Part shown: one piece after another, positions 1 through 7,762 of the stretch | How the letters are laid out: each line of letters opens with the position of its first letter | Numbering within the stretch: position 1 is the first letter of the stretch | Source of the DNA: an uncultured Lachnospiraceae bacterium | Lineage (GTDB): Bacteria; Bacillota; Clostridia; Lachnospirales; Lachnospiraceae | Reading direction: 5' to 3' | Assembly (NCBI GenBank): GCA_950097145.1 | Contig: CATNCF010000005.1 | Span: forward strand, 1-64,000 | Length of the DNA: 64,000 nucleotides | The notes under the pieces: model-generated | Seen by the model: only the letters and a program-made list of their open reading frames with translations | What the model was told of the DNA's origin: nothing | Databases searched by the model: none | Made by a program: the position numbers and the translations under genes

Positions 1-441
1 AGAATCAATACACAGCTTCCAGATTTTGAAAAGCCAGTGATAAAAACGTATTCTTTGGAAAGTACGATAGCAGAGAAATTTGACGCTATCTTGCAACGAT
101 TTGAATTGACCGGCAGGATGAAAGACTTTTACGATATATATTATCTGGCAAGAACATTCGATTTTGAGGGAGCGAAGCTACGGGCGGCAATTTTTGAAAC
201 ATTGAAGAAAAGAGAAACACCTTATGACAGAGATAGCTTTAAGCGTATTCTGGCACTTTCCGAAGATGAAGATATACAGAAGCGGTGGAGATATTTTTTG
301 AAAAATATGAAAGATGTTACGCTTGAATTTGAGGTAATAATTGCGGAGATTCAGACTTTCATTGAGCCTGTGTTTGATGCGATAGTGGATGAAGAAGAGT
401 GGAAGAAGAATTGGACTTTCAAACAGAAATGGAACAGATGA
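1..441 (+). CDS. AbiEii/AbiGii-type nucleotidyltransferase toxin, C-terminal part (cut by window edge)
   Basis: Frame 1 is open from the first base and ends at 441, so the 5' part lies outside the window and about 146 codons are visible. The segment with 'TYSLESTIAEKFDAI' followed by 'RMKDFYDIYYLAR' is typical of the C-terminal half of the AbiEii/AbiGii toxin family (nucleotidyltransferases of abortive-infection or toxin-antitoxin pairs, which act on tRNA or nucleotides). The nucleotidyltransferase core motif must lie upstream. A partner AbiEi antitoxin would normally precede it and cannot be seen. The gene sits 18 bases before a dsDNA-nuclease gene, which suggests a defence island. The family call is by recognition of conserved segments; activity is not shown. 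Confidence 0.8.
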   Translation, partial: RINTQLPDFEKPVIKTYSLESTIAEKFDAILQRFELTGRMKDFYDIYYLARTFDFEGAKLRAAIFETLKKRETPYDRDSFKRILALSEDEDIQKRWRYFLKNMKDVTLEFEVIIAEIQTFIEPVFDAIVDEEEWKKNWTFKQKWNR

Positions 442-459
442 ACAAAGGGGGGATACAGA

Positions 460-1560
460 ATGGGTAAAGTTCTTGAATTGGAACAGAGGGAACAGGCAGG
501 TTCTGGTTCATATAATCGTTTTGAGTATCAAGTTCACTGGATTGTGTGTCATATTATAGGTCAACTTGAAAATAACGCAGAATGTATTGTTTTTTGTGAG
601 TTTCATGACGATATGGCAGAATTTATACCAGAGAAAGAAGAGTACCAATTTTATCAAATTAAGACGAAAGAAGATTCTTCAGATTGGACGGTTGCGGAGT
701 TATCAAAACGAGAAAAAAAGAAAAGTGGAGGATATAAAAAATCCTTTTTAGGGTTTATATATTACAATTTTTTGAATTTTGGAGTAGAATGTTCACATTG
801 CTACTTCATTTCAAATAACGATTATGATAAAGATGTTCGTCTTTGGCAGTCATATATTGAAGATGGAAAAATAGTTGCGGTCGAAAATAATGAACTCTAT
901 CAAAGGATTAAAGGAAGAATTAAGGACGAATATGTAGATTCATTACCATCTAATTTTGATCGTGTATTTGATATATTTATTCAAAATACTTTTGTACATA
1001 AATCTAAATTACAATTATCAACATATACGACGCAAACATCAGGTATGTTTTTTGACCAGTTAGCAAATAAAAATATACCAACAGATACGGCGCATCTTAT
1101 TTTTCAACAGCTGGTAAATGACGTGAGAAAAAAGAGTACAGAACAAATAAAAACGCCTATTAGCTTCAAAAGTTTAGTGGATAAGAAAGGAATAGAAATT
1201 TCAAAAATAAATGATAAAATCAATTCAACAATTAGCAAAAAGGGAAATTATACAGATTTTTATAAGTATTTATCAACGCAAGGATTAACGGATAAGGAAT
1301 TGCATTGTATTGAATCTGCAAAAACATTACATGATTCAAGGTGGCTTAATGTGAATGATTTTAAGTACCAAGAAATTGTCATTACATTACGAAAGGTTAT
1401 CTCTACATATATTGAATGTATGGGGGATTTTTATGATGCAAGTGTTTTAGAGAAAGAATGTATGCATGAGTTGTTAAAACAAGGGCTTTCGTCGCAATCA
1501 TTAGATAGAACATTAATAGAGGTATTGTATTATGAGCAAAGATTCAGCAAAGAAATTTGA
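460..1560 (+). CDS. dsDNA nuclease domain protein (DUF4297/Cap4-like), effector of an ABC-three-component-type defence operon
   Basis: A 366-residue protein with ribosome site GGGGGG before ATG 460. The N-terminal half carries the Cap4/DUF4297-type PD-(D/E)xK nuclease pattern: an early Glu-containing helix (REQAGSGSYNRFEYQ), an acidic pair in 'CEFHDDM', then 'YQFYQIKTK', where the Gln-x-Lys forms the second half of the active site. The C-terminal half (about 200-366) is helical and lacks motifs I recognise. It probably docks to the ATPase encoded just downstream, as in ABC-three-component systems where a nuclease effector is paired with an SMC/RecN-like ATPase. The ATPase gene here is broken, so the pair is unlikely to work as a unit. 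The region is very AT-rich compared with the core genes after 19 kb, consistent with transfer. Confidence 0.75.
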   Translation: MGKVLELEQREQAGSGSYNRFEYQVHWIVCHIIGQLENNAECIVFCEFHDDMAEFIPEKEEYQFYQIKTKEDSSDWTVAELSKREKKKSGGYKKSFLGFIYYNFLNFGVECSHCYFISNNDYDKDVRLWQSYIEDGKIVAVENNELYQRIKGRIKDEYVDSLPSNFDRVFDIFIQNTFVHKSKLQLSTYTTQTSGMFFDQLANKNIPTDTAHLIFQQLVNDVRKKSTEQIKTPISFKSLVDKKGIEISKINDKINSTISKKGNYTDFYKYLSTQGLTDKELHCIESAKTLHDSRWLNVNDFKYQEIVITLRKVISTYIECMGDFYDASVLEKECMHELLKQGLSSQSLDRTLIEVLYYEQRFSKEI

Positions 1561-1669
1561 GACAGAACAAAAATATCGACTTTTAATAAGATATATGCGA
1601 AAAAGAGAGGAGGAAAAGAAAAATGAAAAGGCTGATAATAAAAAAACTGATTGTAATCAGTCAGAGTGA
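1532..1669 (+). CDS. possible 45-residue coupling ORF between nuclease and ATPase
   Basis: ATG 1532 lies inside the 3' end of the nuclease gene (29-base overlap) and the stop at 1667-1669 lies inside the ATPase gene (47-base overlap). The product would be very lysine/glutamate-rich and start MSKDSAKKFETEQKYRLL. An AGAGG about 9 bases upstream could serve as ribosome site. The overlap on both sides fits translational coupling of a small middle component, but no family is recognised and the composition is low-complexity, so it may be chance. Confidence 0.35.
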   Translation: MSKDSAKKFETEQKYRLLIRYMRKREEEKKNEKADNKKTDCNQSE

Positions 1670-2176
1670 GTCACGTTCATTAGAAGTTCCTTTTTCGAAA
1701 GGATTGAATATTATTTTAGGTGGGAATAAGACTGGAAAATCTTCAATCATTAAAAGCATTTTTTATACTTTTGGGTGTGAACTTAAAAGAATAGAAAAGG
1801 ATTGGAAAGAGCTTATATCTTCATATTTAATCTTTTTTCAATATGGGAAAAATCAATATGTCATAATACGGCAAGGTAAAAGTTTCAGATTTTTGAGCAG
1901 ACGAAAGACGAATATTTATGTATAATTGAATCAGATGAATTTCATAAATATAGCAATTCCTTAATGGATATTTTTGGAGTTAAAATGCCGTGTATTTCAA
2001 ATAGAGGGATAGAGTTTAATATAACACTGCCTTTACTTTTTAGATTTCAATATATCGATCAGGATGAAGGATGGAACAAAATAGCTGACGCTTTTAATAA
2101 TACGAGATATATTAAAGATTGGAAAAAGAATACAAATAAATATGTTTGTGGTTATCTTGATGATAAGTATTATTAA
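1623..2176 (+). pseudogene. ABC-three-component-type AAA/SMC-like ATPase, frameshifted and truncated
   Basis: Starts at ATG 1623 after GAGGAGG. The first 90 codons contain a P-loop, GGNKTGKSS, in the context typical of RecN/SMC-like ATPases of ABC-three-component systems. In a run of five T at 1890-1894 the frame is lost. Reading on in the next-but-one frame restores a convincing continuation (EQTKDEYLCIIESDEF ... FRFQYIDQDEGWNK), which is the usual segment after the P-loop domain in this family. That frame then stops at 2176. Such ATPases are normally several hundred residues long, so the coiled-coil, signature and Walker B parts are missing. One lost T plus a downstream deletion explains the structure. 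Confidence 0.75.
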
Positions 2177-2413
2177 CAGAAAAACGAAGGTGTCTATCTT
2201 CTGAAAATACAATGAGCATACTGAATTGTTTCAAAAATTACAGAAAGTAGCTATAAATTGGGCTGCAGAAAATTATAAGAAATAAAAAAAGTTGTGGAAG
2301 AGATGATTGAGCAATGATGAAGTGTGCTGTTTGAAATGGAAAGCAGCGGGCACCTTACTCTCTGATTTTCCAAGAGTAAGGTGGGATAAAAGGATGTATT
2401 TTGAAACAGACCA
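2177..2413. other. intergenic remnant with an 11-bp inverted repeat
   Basis: No intact gene. The plus strand has a short open segment ending LFQKLQKVAINWAAENYKK that looks like a gene tail but is too short to assign. Bases 2351-2361 (CACCTTACTCT) and 2373-2383 (AGAGTAAGGTG) form a perfect 11-bp stem with an 11-base loop. It lies beyond the 3' end of the minus-strand transporter and could terminate it, although no T-run follows on either strand. Confidence 0.4.
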
Positions 2414-3118
2414 TTAATCTGTTTTCCGCTGACAGTTATACAAAAACATCATCAGAGAAGCCGCAATTACCAGCGCATATCCGAGAAAGCTGTATTTGTC
2501 GGGGAGTTCATGGAATAGGGCAAATCCTAGAACAGCCGCAAAGATAATCTGAGAATAATCAAAAATAGATATCTTTTTGGCAGGGGCATAGGTGTAAGCA
2601 GCAGTAATGGCAAACTGGCCACCAGCGGCAAACAAACCCGTCATTAGTAAGGTTAAGATTTGGTTCAGCGTCATGTGTGCAAAATTTATAACAATCCATG
2701 GTGTAAGGAATAGGCAGGAAAACAGTGAGAAGTAAAAAACGATCACAGAGCCTTTGATGTTCATTGTTCCCAATTTACGCACCATGGTATAGGCAATGCC
2801 TGCGCCAAGACCTCCGCATACGCCGATTAACGCAGGAAGCAGAGCAGTGTTGTGAAACCCAGGCTTGACGATAAACAGGCAGCCGCAGAAGGCAGAAAAG
2901 ATGCAAGCAGCCTGAAAGGGCAGTATTTTTTCTTTCAATAGGAAATAAGAAAAAATAACAGCAAAAAAAGCAGCTACCAGATTGCGAAAGAAACTTTTTT
3001 GCATAGATGGAAGGTCTCCTGACAGGCGGATGCAGACATTCATGCATGCAAAGCAAAATGCGGACATGATGATCATCAAAACGCCTCGGATATAGTTGTC
3101 TTTTGGTTGGTTATGCAT
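2414..3118 (-). CDS. DMT/EamA-family transporter with an apparent internal deletion
   Basis: Drug/metabolite-transporter superfamily membrane protein. ATG 3118 is preferred over an in-frame TTG at 3142 because AAGGA lies upstream of it. The first helix (GVLMIIMSAFCFACMNVCIR), the following 'SFFRNLVA' and the later 'FSYFLLKEK' and 'GCLFIVKPGF' segments are typical EamA positions. In the family the 'RN..A' loop and the 'FSxxxLKE' segment are separated by roughly 50 residues (helices 3-4). Here they are nearly fused, giving 234 residues instead of about 290. The second EamA repeat looks complete. The reading frame is intact but eight instead of ten helices are expected, so function is doubtful. 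The substrate is unknown. Confidence 0.75.
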   Translation of the reverse strand: MHNQPKDNYIRGVLMIIMSAFCFACMNVCIRLSGDLPSMQKSFFRNLVAAFFAVIFSYFLLKEKILPFQAACIFSAFCGCLFIVKPGFHNTALLPALIGVCGGLGAGIAYTMVRKLGTMNIKGSVIVFYFSLFSCLFLTPWIVINFAHMTLNQILTLLMTGLFAAGGQFAITAAYTYAPAKKISIFDYSQIIFAAVLGFALFHELPDKYSFLGYALVIAASLMMFLYNCQRKTD

Positions 3119-3181
3119 TTTTATTAATTTCCTTGCTTTCAATAGTTCGTTTGAAGTATTGACAGATACTTCTTTTTATCT

Positions 3182-3209
3182 AAGATAACACAAGTAACTC
3201 TAAAGTCAA
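3182..3209 (-). promoter_or_regulatory. probable promoter of the EamA transporter gene
   Basis: On the minus strand TTGACT (3209-3204) is followed after 16 bases by TATCTT (3187-3182). It lies about 65 bases upstream of the chosen start and is the only good match in the gap 3143-3315. Confidence 0.4.
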
Positions 3210-3315
3210 GTCAATACTGGTATCTGTGGTATTTTAGGTCAGAACAAGTAAAAGACAATCGCTTTAGAATGTGGCTGTTACTATGGTGGGATTGTGCTTT
3301 TTTCACATTCTTTTC

Positions 3316-3726
3316 TTACTGGATGTGGAATCGGCTAAGCAGATTGTTTAGAGAATATGCCTGCTCGGATAATTCTTTGGATACTTTGGCGCTTTCTTTT
3401 GCAGAAACAGCAAGGGCTGTAGACTCTGTTCCTGTCTTCACATCCTTAATGGAGTTGTTAATGAGATTCGTAGTGTTTTGTGTAGCTTCGGCGGACCTGG
3501 CTGCAAGGCTTCTGACTTCTTCTGCTACAATGGAAAAACCAGCTCCTGCTGTACCAGCCCGGGAAGCTTCCACAGAGGCATTTAATGCTAAAATATTTGT
3601 TTGGAACGCATGATCTATTTTGTTTTCATCTTTGTAAGAATATGTATTTACCTTGTCATCGTTGTTTTTTTGGATGCGCTGGATAATCTTCTGATAACCA
3701 TTGTCTGTGGTTTCGGTATTTAACAA
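3316..3726 (-). pseudogene. methyl-accepting chemotaxis protein reduced to three joined pieces
   Basis: The reading frame encodes three MCP segments in order. The first is a periplasmic cache-domain-like piece (YQKIIQRIQ ... YSYKDENKI). The second is the signalling hairpin tip ([18 protein letters not shown] ... [10 protein letters not shown]), which binds CheA/CheW in intact receptors. The third is the extreme C-terminus ([16 protein letters not shown] ... LLSRFHIQ). Transmembrane helices, HAMP domain and most of the methylation helices are missing at the two joints, yet the frame is kept. The 5' side abuts the truncated IS66 element at about 3727. It cannot be a membrane receptor; call it a remnant. 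Confidence 0.8.
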
Positions 3727-4001
3727 CCATCCAACAGGGAAAGATCCTGTTCCACTTCAGCTTCATCAAAAAGGTTCTGCTGTCCTGGAATGTCATCGGT
3801 TCTTCTTTCGCTGGAAGAAGCGAAAAGCTTTCTGGTCAGGTAATCTACCTGTTCCTGAAGGGCCTTTTCATGGTTGGACTTTTCATCAATAATAAGACGG
3901 AGAGATTTGATCAGCTCAGTCTGTTCGGATACCATTGCTTTCAGTTGTGATACTGTATCGTTCAGTTCTCTCAGCTGAAGGTCTTTTGCACCGGAAGCCA
4001 T
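3720..4001 (-). pseudogene. tnpC: IS66 transposase TnpC, N-terminal fragment
   Basis: Start ATG 4001 (a second ATG lies at 4004) follows AGGAGGG. The fragment covers the N-terminal leucine-zipper-like region of IS66 TnpC (LRELNDTVSQLKAMVSEQTE ... DYLTRKLFASSSERR) and stops after about 93 residues. The DDE catalytic domain (about 400 residues) is absent because the element is cut at about 3727, where chemoreceptor sequence begins. Confidence 0.85.
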
Positions 4002-4140
4002 CATTCCCTCCTTGGATTTGATGTCTTTATTATACCGGAGATCAGAGTGTTCCAAAAGGAAAAAAGTGCTGAAAATGCAGGATTTTACAAGGAATTCTGC
4101 GGTTTTTCTGTGCAGTATTTTCTTGAAATCCAGGCGTTTT

Positions 4141-4482
4141 TTACTCTGTTTTGAGTGCTTTGGGCTGGTCAATATCAATCCCTGACATCAGCCAGTCAAA
4201 CTCCCGCCAGGAAAGATTCCGGACTTCTGACTGCTTCCCTGGCCATTGATAACCGCCAGGGACGGTAAGCCGCTTATAGATCAGTACGAAACCATCCGGC
4301 TCCCGGAACAGTGCTTTGATCCTGTCCCGTCTTCTTCCGCAGAAAAGGAAGAGAGCACTGGACGGCGGGGCCGTCTTAAGCTGGTCTTCGATCATGGCAC
4401 ACAGACCATCAATGGATTTGCGCATATCTGTATAGCCGCAGACAATACAGATCTTTTCAAGACCGGAGATATCACCTGACAT
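4141..4482 (-). CDS. tnpB: IS66 family accessory protein TnpB
   Basis: 113 residues containing the TnpB hallmark CGYTDMRKSIDGL and the conserved 'LFLFCGRRRDRIKAL' segment. TnpB is required with TnpA for transposition of IS66-type elements; its biochemical role is poorly known. It overlaps tnpA and is followed by truncated tnpC, the usual A-B-C order. It looks intact but the element around it is not. Confidence 0.9.
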   Translation of the reverse strand: MSGDISGLEKICIVCGYTDMRKSIDGLCAMIEDQLKTAPPSSALFLFCGRRRDRIKALFREPDGFVLIYKRLTVPGGYQWPGKQSEVRNLSWREFDWLMSGIDIDQPKALKTE

Positions 4483-4793
4483 AATGTCTCCTGTATAAGG
4501 CGCAGTGTCCTTGTGAGCAGAGTAGGATCTGCATTGTTATGAATATGATCTGGAACAATGTCGATTGGAACTGCATCCTGCTTTGGAAGAGGCTCCGCAT
4601 GATGACCGTAATTCGGTGGCGGGATCTGATCCGCTGCCGCTTTCCGGCAGCGGCTGACCCAGTTATAAAAAGTGCTTACAGAAATGCCGTTTTCACGACA
4701 CCAATCAGCATCTGTCATGCCGCTTTGGCGGCATTCATTGATAATCCTGATCTGTTCCGCCATGGGAACACGGACTTTATGCGCAGCTGCCAT
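4392..4793 (-). CDS. tnpA: IS66 family TnpA-like helix-turn-helix protein
   Basis: The N-terminal half is a helix-turn-helix of the IS66 OrfA type (SGMTDADWCRENGISVSTFY then NWVSRCRKAA). The last 30 or so residues read through the start of tnpB in another frame and look unlike a folded domain, so the 3' end may be altered. Start ATG 4793 has CAGGAGGACAGG upstream. Confidence 0.75.
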   Translation of the reverse strand: MAAAHKVRVPMAEQIRIINECRQSGMTDADWCRENGISVSTFYNWVSRCRKAAADQIPPPNYGHHAEPLPKQDAVPIDIVPDHIHNNADPTLLTRTLRLIQETLCQVISPVLKRSVLSAAIQICANPLMVCVP

Positions 4794-4950
4794 AACCTGT
4801 CCTCCTGCTTGATTGTAGTGAAATAGTCTAACTATCTAACATCTACAATTATATATAGAGACAGCGGATTAGGGAATCCGCAGGATTATTTGGCGCTTAC
4901 GAAGAAACATATCTTGTAAAGGAAGAAATTTAAGAACTTTTATTTGCAGT

Positions 4951-5034
4951 ACAGCAGGTAAAAAAACTTATGGACAAGTGTTTTTGCTAAGAGCATACGG
5001 AGAAATGACTTTTAAAGAAATAGGATGGCCGTAA
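4951..5034 (+). pseudogene. fragment of a sigma-70 family factor (region 4)
   Basis: One frame reads YGQVFLLRAYGEMTFKEIG then stops. This matches the beginning of sigma region 4 (conserved 'VFxLRxxxxxSxKEIG'). No start, region 2 or second half of the helix-turn-helix is present, so only a relic remains. Confidence 0.55.
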
Positions 5035-5089
5035 ACTGATTGAGGAGCACATAAAATGTTGCAATAAATGAAGATAAAGGTTGAAAGGT

Positions 5090-5242
5090 ATGAAAAATCC
5101 GATAGAGTATCGAGTCGAGTGGTCACAGGTAAAAGTATCCCAAAGCGATTTTTTGAATTTTTTTAATTATTTACAGAAAAGAGCGAAAAATGGATTGCAC
5201 CCAGATAATGTTGTAAATGGTCATAAATATGATGACATATAA
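5090..5242 (+). CDS. possible 50-residue hypothetical protein
   Basis: ATG 5090 follows AAGG at 5085-5088. The product starts MKNPIEYRVEWSQVKVSQSD and has mixed, globular-like composition, but no family is recognised. It stands alone between the sigma relic and the recombinase pair. It may equally be a fragment. Confidence 0.25.
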   Translation: MKNPIEYRVEWSQVKVSQSDFLNFFNYLQKRAKNGLHPDNVVNGHKYDDI

Positions 5243-5363
5243 AATTGGTTTCATTTTGTCAATCTGTTTGGCTTTCTATTTATAAATAGATTTCATTTTA
5301 AGGATTTCGTTATATGGTACAAAGGTTGGTTCATACATTGAGGATGAAGGAGGTGCCTGTTAC

Positions 5364-5579
5364 ATGAAACACAGAGAATTTGTTTATGTTGGCCGGACTA
5401 TTCCCGAATTGGATGAACAGGAACATGAAGCGTTTCTTATTAATATTCAGACAGCAATCCTTTTATCATTAGAAAAACGAAATCTTCTGACTGCATCCCA
5501 ACGAAAATGCTGTTTGCTTGAACTGGAAAAACGACGTAGATTAAGTCAGAAAGAGGAGCGTGGCAATGAATCGATATGA
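5364..5579 (+). CDS. small protein paired with serine recombinase
   Basis: 71 residues, ATG 5364 after AAGGAGGTGCC. Basic C-terminal helix (SQRKCCLLELEKRRRLSQKE). Its 3' end overlaps the recombinase start by 14 bases, so the two are translationally coupled. Short proteins of this kind are often found immediately upstream of large serine recombinases in Lachnospiraceae elements. Function is unknown; an accessory role in recombination is inferred from position only. Confidence 0.65.
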   Translation: MKHREFVYVGRTIPELDEQEHEAFLINIQTAILLSLEKRNLLTASQRKCCLLELEKRRRLSQKEERGNESI

Positions 5580-7239
5580 GCGCTTAAACCAAGAACGAAA
5601 AATCGTGGAGAAAAAAAAGCGTGTGGCAGCATACTGCCGTGTATCTACAGACAATGAAGACCAGGCAAATTCATTTGAAAGCCAGCAGCGTTATTTTAAG
5701 GAGTATATTGAACGTAATCCCAATTGGGAGCTTTACGAGATATTTGCAGATCAAGGTATTTCCGGCACAAATACAAAAAGGCGGAAAGAATTTAACCGCA
5801 TGGTTGCGTGTGCCAAGAATGGAGATTTTGATTTGATTCTTACAAAAGAGATTTCGCGTTTTGCCAGGAATACTCTGGACAGCATTTATTATACCCGAGA
5901 CCTGAAAAAGTATGGGGTAGGGGTTATCTTTCTAAATGATAATATTAATACCTTAGACAAAGATGCGGAGCTTCGTCTCGCCATTATGTCCTCGATTGCA
6001 CAGGAGGAAAGCCGTAAGACTTCCGAGCGTGTGAAGTGGGGGCAGAAACGCCAGATGGAGCAGGGAGTTGTGTTTGGGCGGAGTATGCTTGGCTACGATG
6101 TGAAAGATGGTAACATGTATATCAACGAGAAAGGTGCAGAAATTGTTCGGCTTATCTTTCATAAATTTGTCAATGAGAAGAAAGGGGCTCATGTCATTGC
6201 CCGTGAGCTTCAGGAAGCGGGGATACAACCCATGAGAAGTAAGGCATGGCAGAATACCGTAATTCTCCGTATCATCCGTAATGAGAAGTATTGTGGGGAT
6301 TTGGTGCAGAAGAAAACTTATACACCCGATTTCCTTTCCCACGAAAAAAAATACAATCGGGGACAGGAGGAATTTATTATTATCAAGGATCATCACGAAC
6401 CAATTATCTCCCGTGAAATGTTTGAGGAAGCAAACCATATGTTAGACCAGCGTTCTTTGTCTCAAAAGGGAAAAGCAAAGTACAGTAACCGTTATCCTTT
6501 TTCTGGTAAGATCAAATGTGGCTGCTGTGGTTCCAGTTATGTTGCACGGTATAAAATTCGAAAAAATGGAAGTCGTTATAAGGCTTGGCGGTGTAATGAA
6601 GCCGCCAAGCATGGAAAACCTCATATTGATAAAGCTGGAAACAAGGTGGGCTGCACAGGAATGAGTCTACGGAATGAAGACGCAATACATATTATGTATC
6701 TTGTCACAGGGAGCTTAAAATATAATAAGAAGAAAATCACTGGTGATTTACTTGCAATGATCAAGTCTGTAATTACCTCTGATCTGTCGTATGGTATGAA
6801 GGGTGTTTCCATAGATACTATAAGTACAGACAGTGAGAAATTGAAATCACAGATTAAGGCTATCGAGGAAAAACGCACAAAGCTCATTGATCTTTATACC
6901 TCTGGTGACATTACCAGAGAGGAATTTACAGCAGCAAGAGCAAAATGTGAGAATGAGATTACAAAACTGCAGTCTGTGATAGAAAGTATGCCTAGATATC
7001 CAGGGAAATGTTCTAGTGGAATGTTTGCTCAGATGGAGAAACAAAGGGAAATATCTACAAAGCAAAAAGAGCTTGTGGATGAAATTACAGAAGTGATGCA
7101 AGAGCTTGTAAACGGCGTGGAATATGAAGATGATTTTTATAAAGAAATCTTAAATAAAATGGTGGTAAATGACAAAGAACATATTGATGTGTATTTGCAC
7201 TTTCTGCCATTCAAATGGAGCTATACCATTGCAAAATGA
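5566..7239 (+). CDS. large serine recombinase
   Basis: 557 residues from ATG 5566 (GAGGAG eight bases upstream; a GTG two codons earlier is less likely). Domain order is: resolvase catalytic domain with YCRVSTD holding the nucleophilic Ser27 and Arg25, then SFESQQ and the 'EISRFARN' motif; recombinase DNA-binding domain (about 165-290); zinc ribbon with CGCCG and a later RCNEA; and a coiled-coil region (about 430-490), which controls integration versus excision in this family. It looks complete and active and is probably the integrase of a mobile island, but no attachment sites could be defined. A decayed direct-repeat relative of its first third lies at 17434. Confidence 0.93.
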   Translation: MNRYERLNQERKIVEKKKRVAAYCRVSTDNEDQANSFESQQRYFKEYIERNPNWELYEIFADQGISGTNTKRRKEFNRMVACAKNGDFDLILTKEISRFARNTLDSIYYTRDLKKYGVGVIFLNDNINTLDKDAELRLAIMSSIAQEESRKTSERVKWGQKRQMEQGVVFGRSMLGYDVKDGNMYINEKGAEIVRLIFHKFVNEKKGAHVIARELQEAGIQPMRSKAWQNTVILRIIRNEKYCGDLVQKKTYTPDFLSHEKKYNRGQEEFIIIKDHHEPIISREMFEEANHMLDQRSLSQKGKAKYSNRYPFSGKIKCGCCGSSYVARYKIRKNGSRYKAWRCNEAAKHGKPHIDKAGNKVGCTGMSLRNEDAIHIMYLVTGSLKYNKKKITGDLLAMIKSVITSDLSYGMKGVSIDTISTDSEKLKSQIKAIEEKRTKLIDLYTSGDITREEFTAARAKCENEITKLQSVIESMPRYPGKCSSGMFAQMEKQREISTKQKELVDEITEVMQELVNGVEYEDDFYKEILNKMVVNDKEHIDVYLHFLPFKWSYTIAK

Positions 7240-7762
7240 GAATCAAGTTATTTGATTCAGAAATTATACACTCAAAAGGAAAACGAATATACTGATATTG
7301 GCACTTCCGCAATCCATAGGGAATTGATTATGATATGCACATGAATGTTGCCGTTGTGGTTATGCCCGTCCAGGTGGCGTAAAAAACAGGAAACCTTTTC
7401 TTGACTTCCTGTCTAGGTGTGCCAATCTGTATGTATGGCGGTTATTTAATTTTTTTACATAATTGTATCCTTCTATATTGCTGTTAAGTGCAAGTTGCTT
7501 CCATACACAATTTAATTTATTTTTTGAATATATCAAGTGTTTTATTTACACCACTTCAGTTTGCTTATACCGTTTTATGAGCAGTTACCCCATGCAGGAT
7601 TCTGGAGAGATTTTGTCCCTAAACAATCATAAAATATCCCATTTTATAGAATTTCGGATTTGGAACTACTATAATGATTCTAAATCATGATAATCTGAGA
7701 TTTCATCTTTGCTTTTTATTCTGGGATCTCTGAATTATTACATCGATAGGAGGAATACATTA
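7240..7762. other. intergenic region between recombinase and lipoprotein genes
   Basis: No convincing gene; the open stretch at 7463-7690 has no ribosome site and unusual composition. A 7-bp stem (ACAGGAA 7386-7392 with TTCCTGT 7406-7412) preceded by six A is the only clear structure. As integrase genes usually lie beside their attachment site, one end of the element may be here. Confidence 0.4.

Larger units (their letters stand above)
3727..4860 (-). mobile_element. truncated IS66-type insertion sequence
   Basis: tnpA and tnpB plus the first quarter of tnpC on the minus strand. The right boundary is a guess in the AT-rich stretch after 4800; terminal inverted repeats could not be found because one end is deleted. 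The left end is a deletion joint with the chemoreceptor remnant. Confidence 0.7.

Noticed and set aside
7463-7690. Open frame of 75 codons after the recombinase
   Set aside because: No ribosome site, Tyr/Phe/Cys-rich composition of untranslated AT-rich DNA, no family resemblance.
7709-7762. 18-codon N-terminal extension of the DUF3089 lipoprotein
   Set aside because: The extension would place the signal peptide inside the protein; AGGAGG and ATG 7763 give a proper lipoprotein start.
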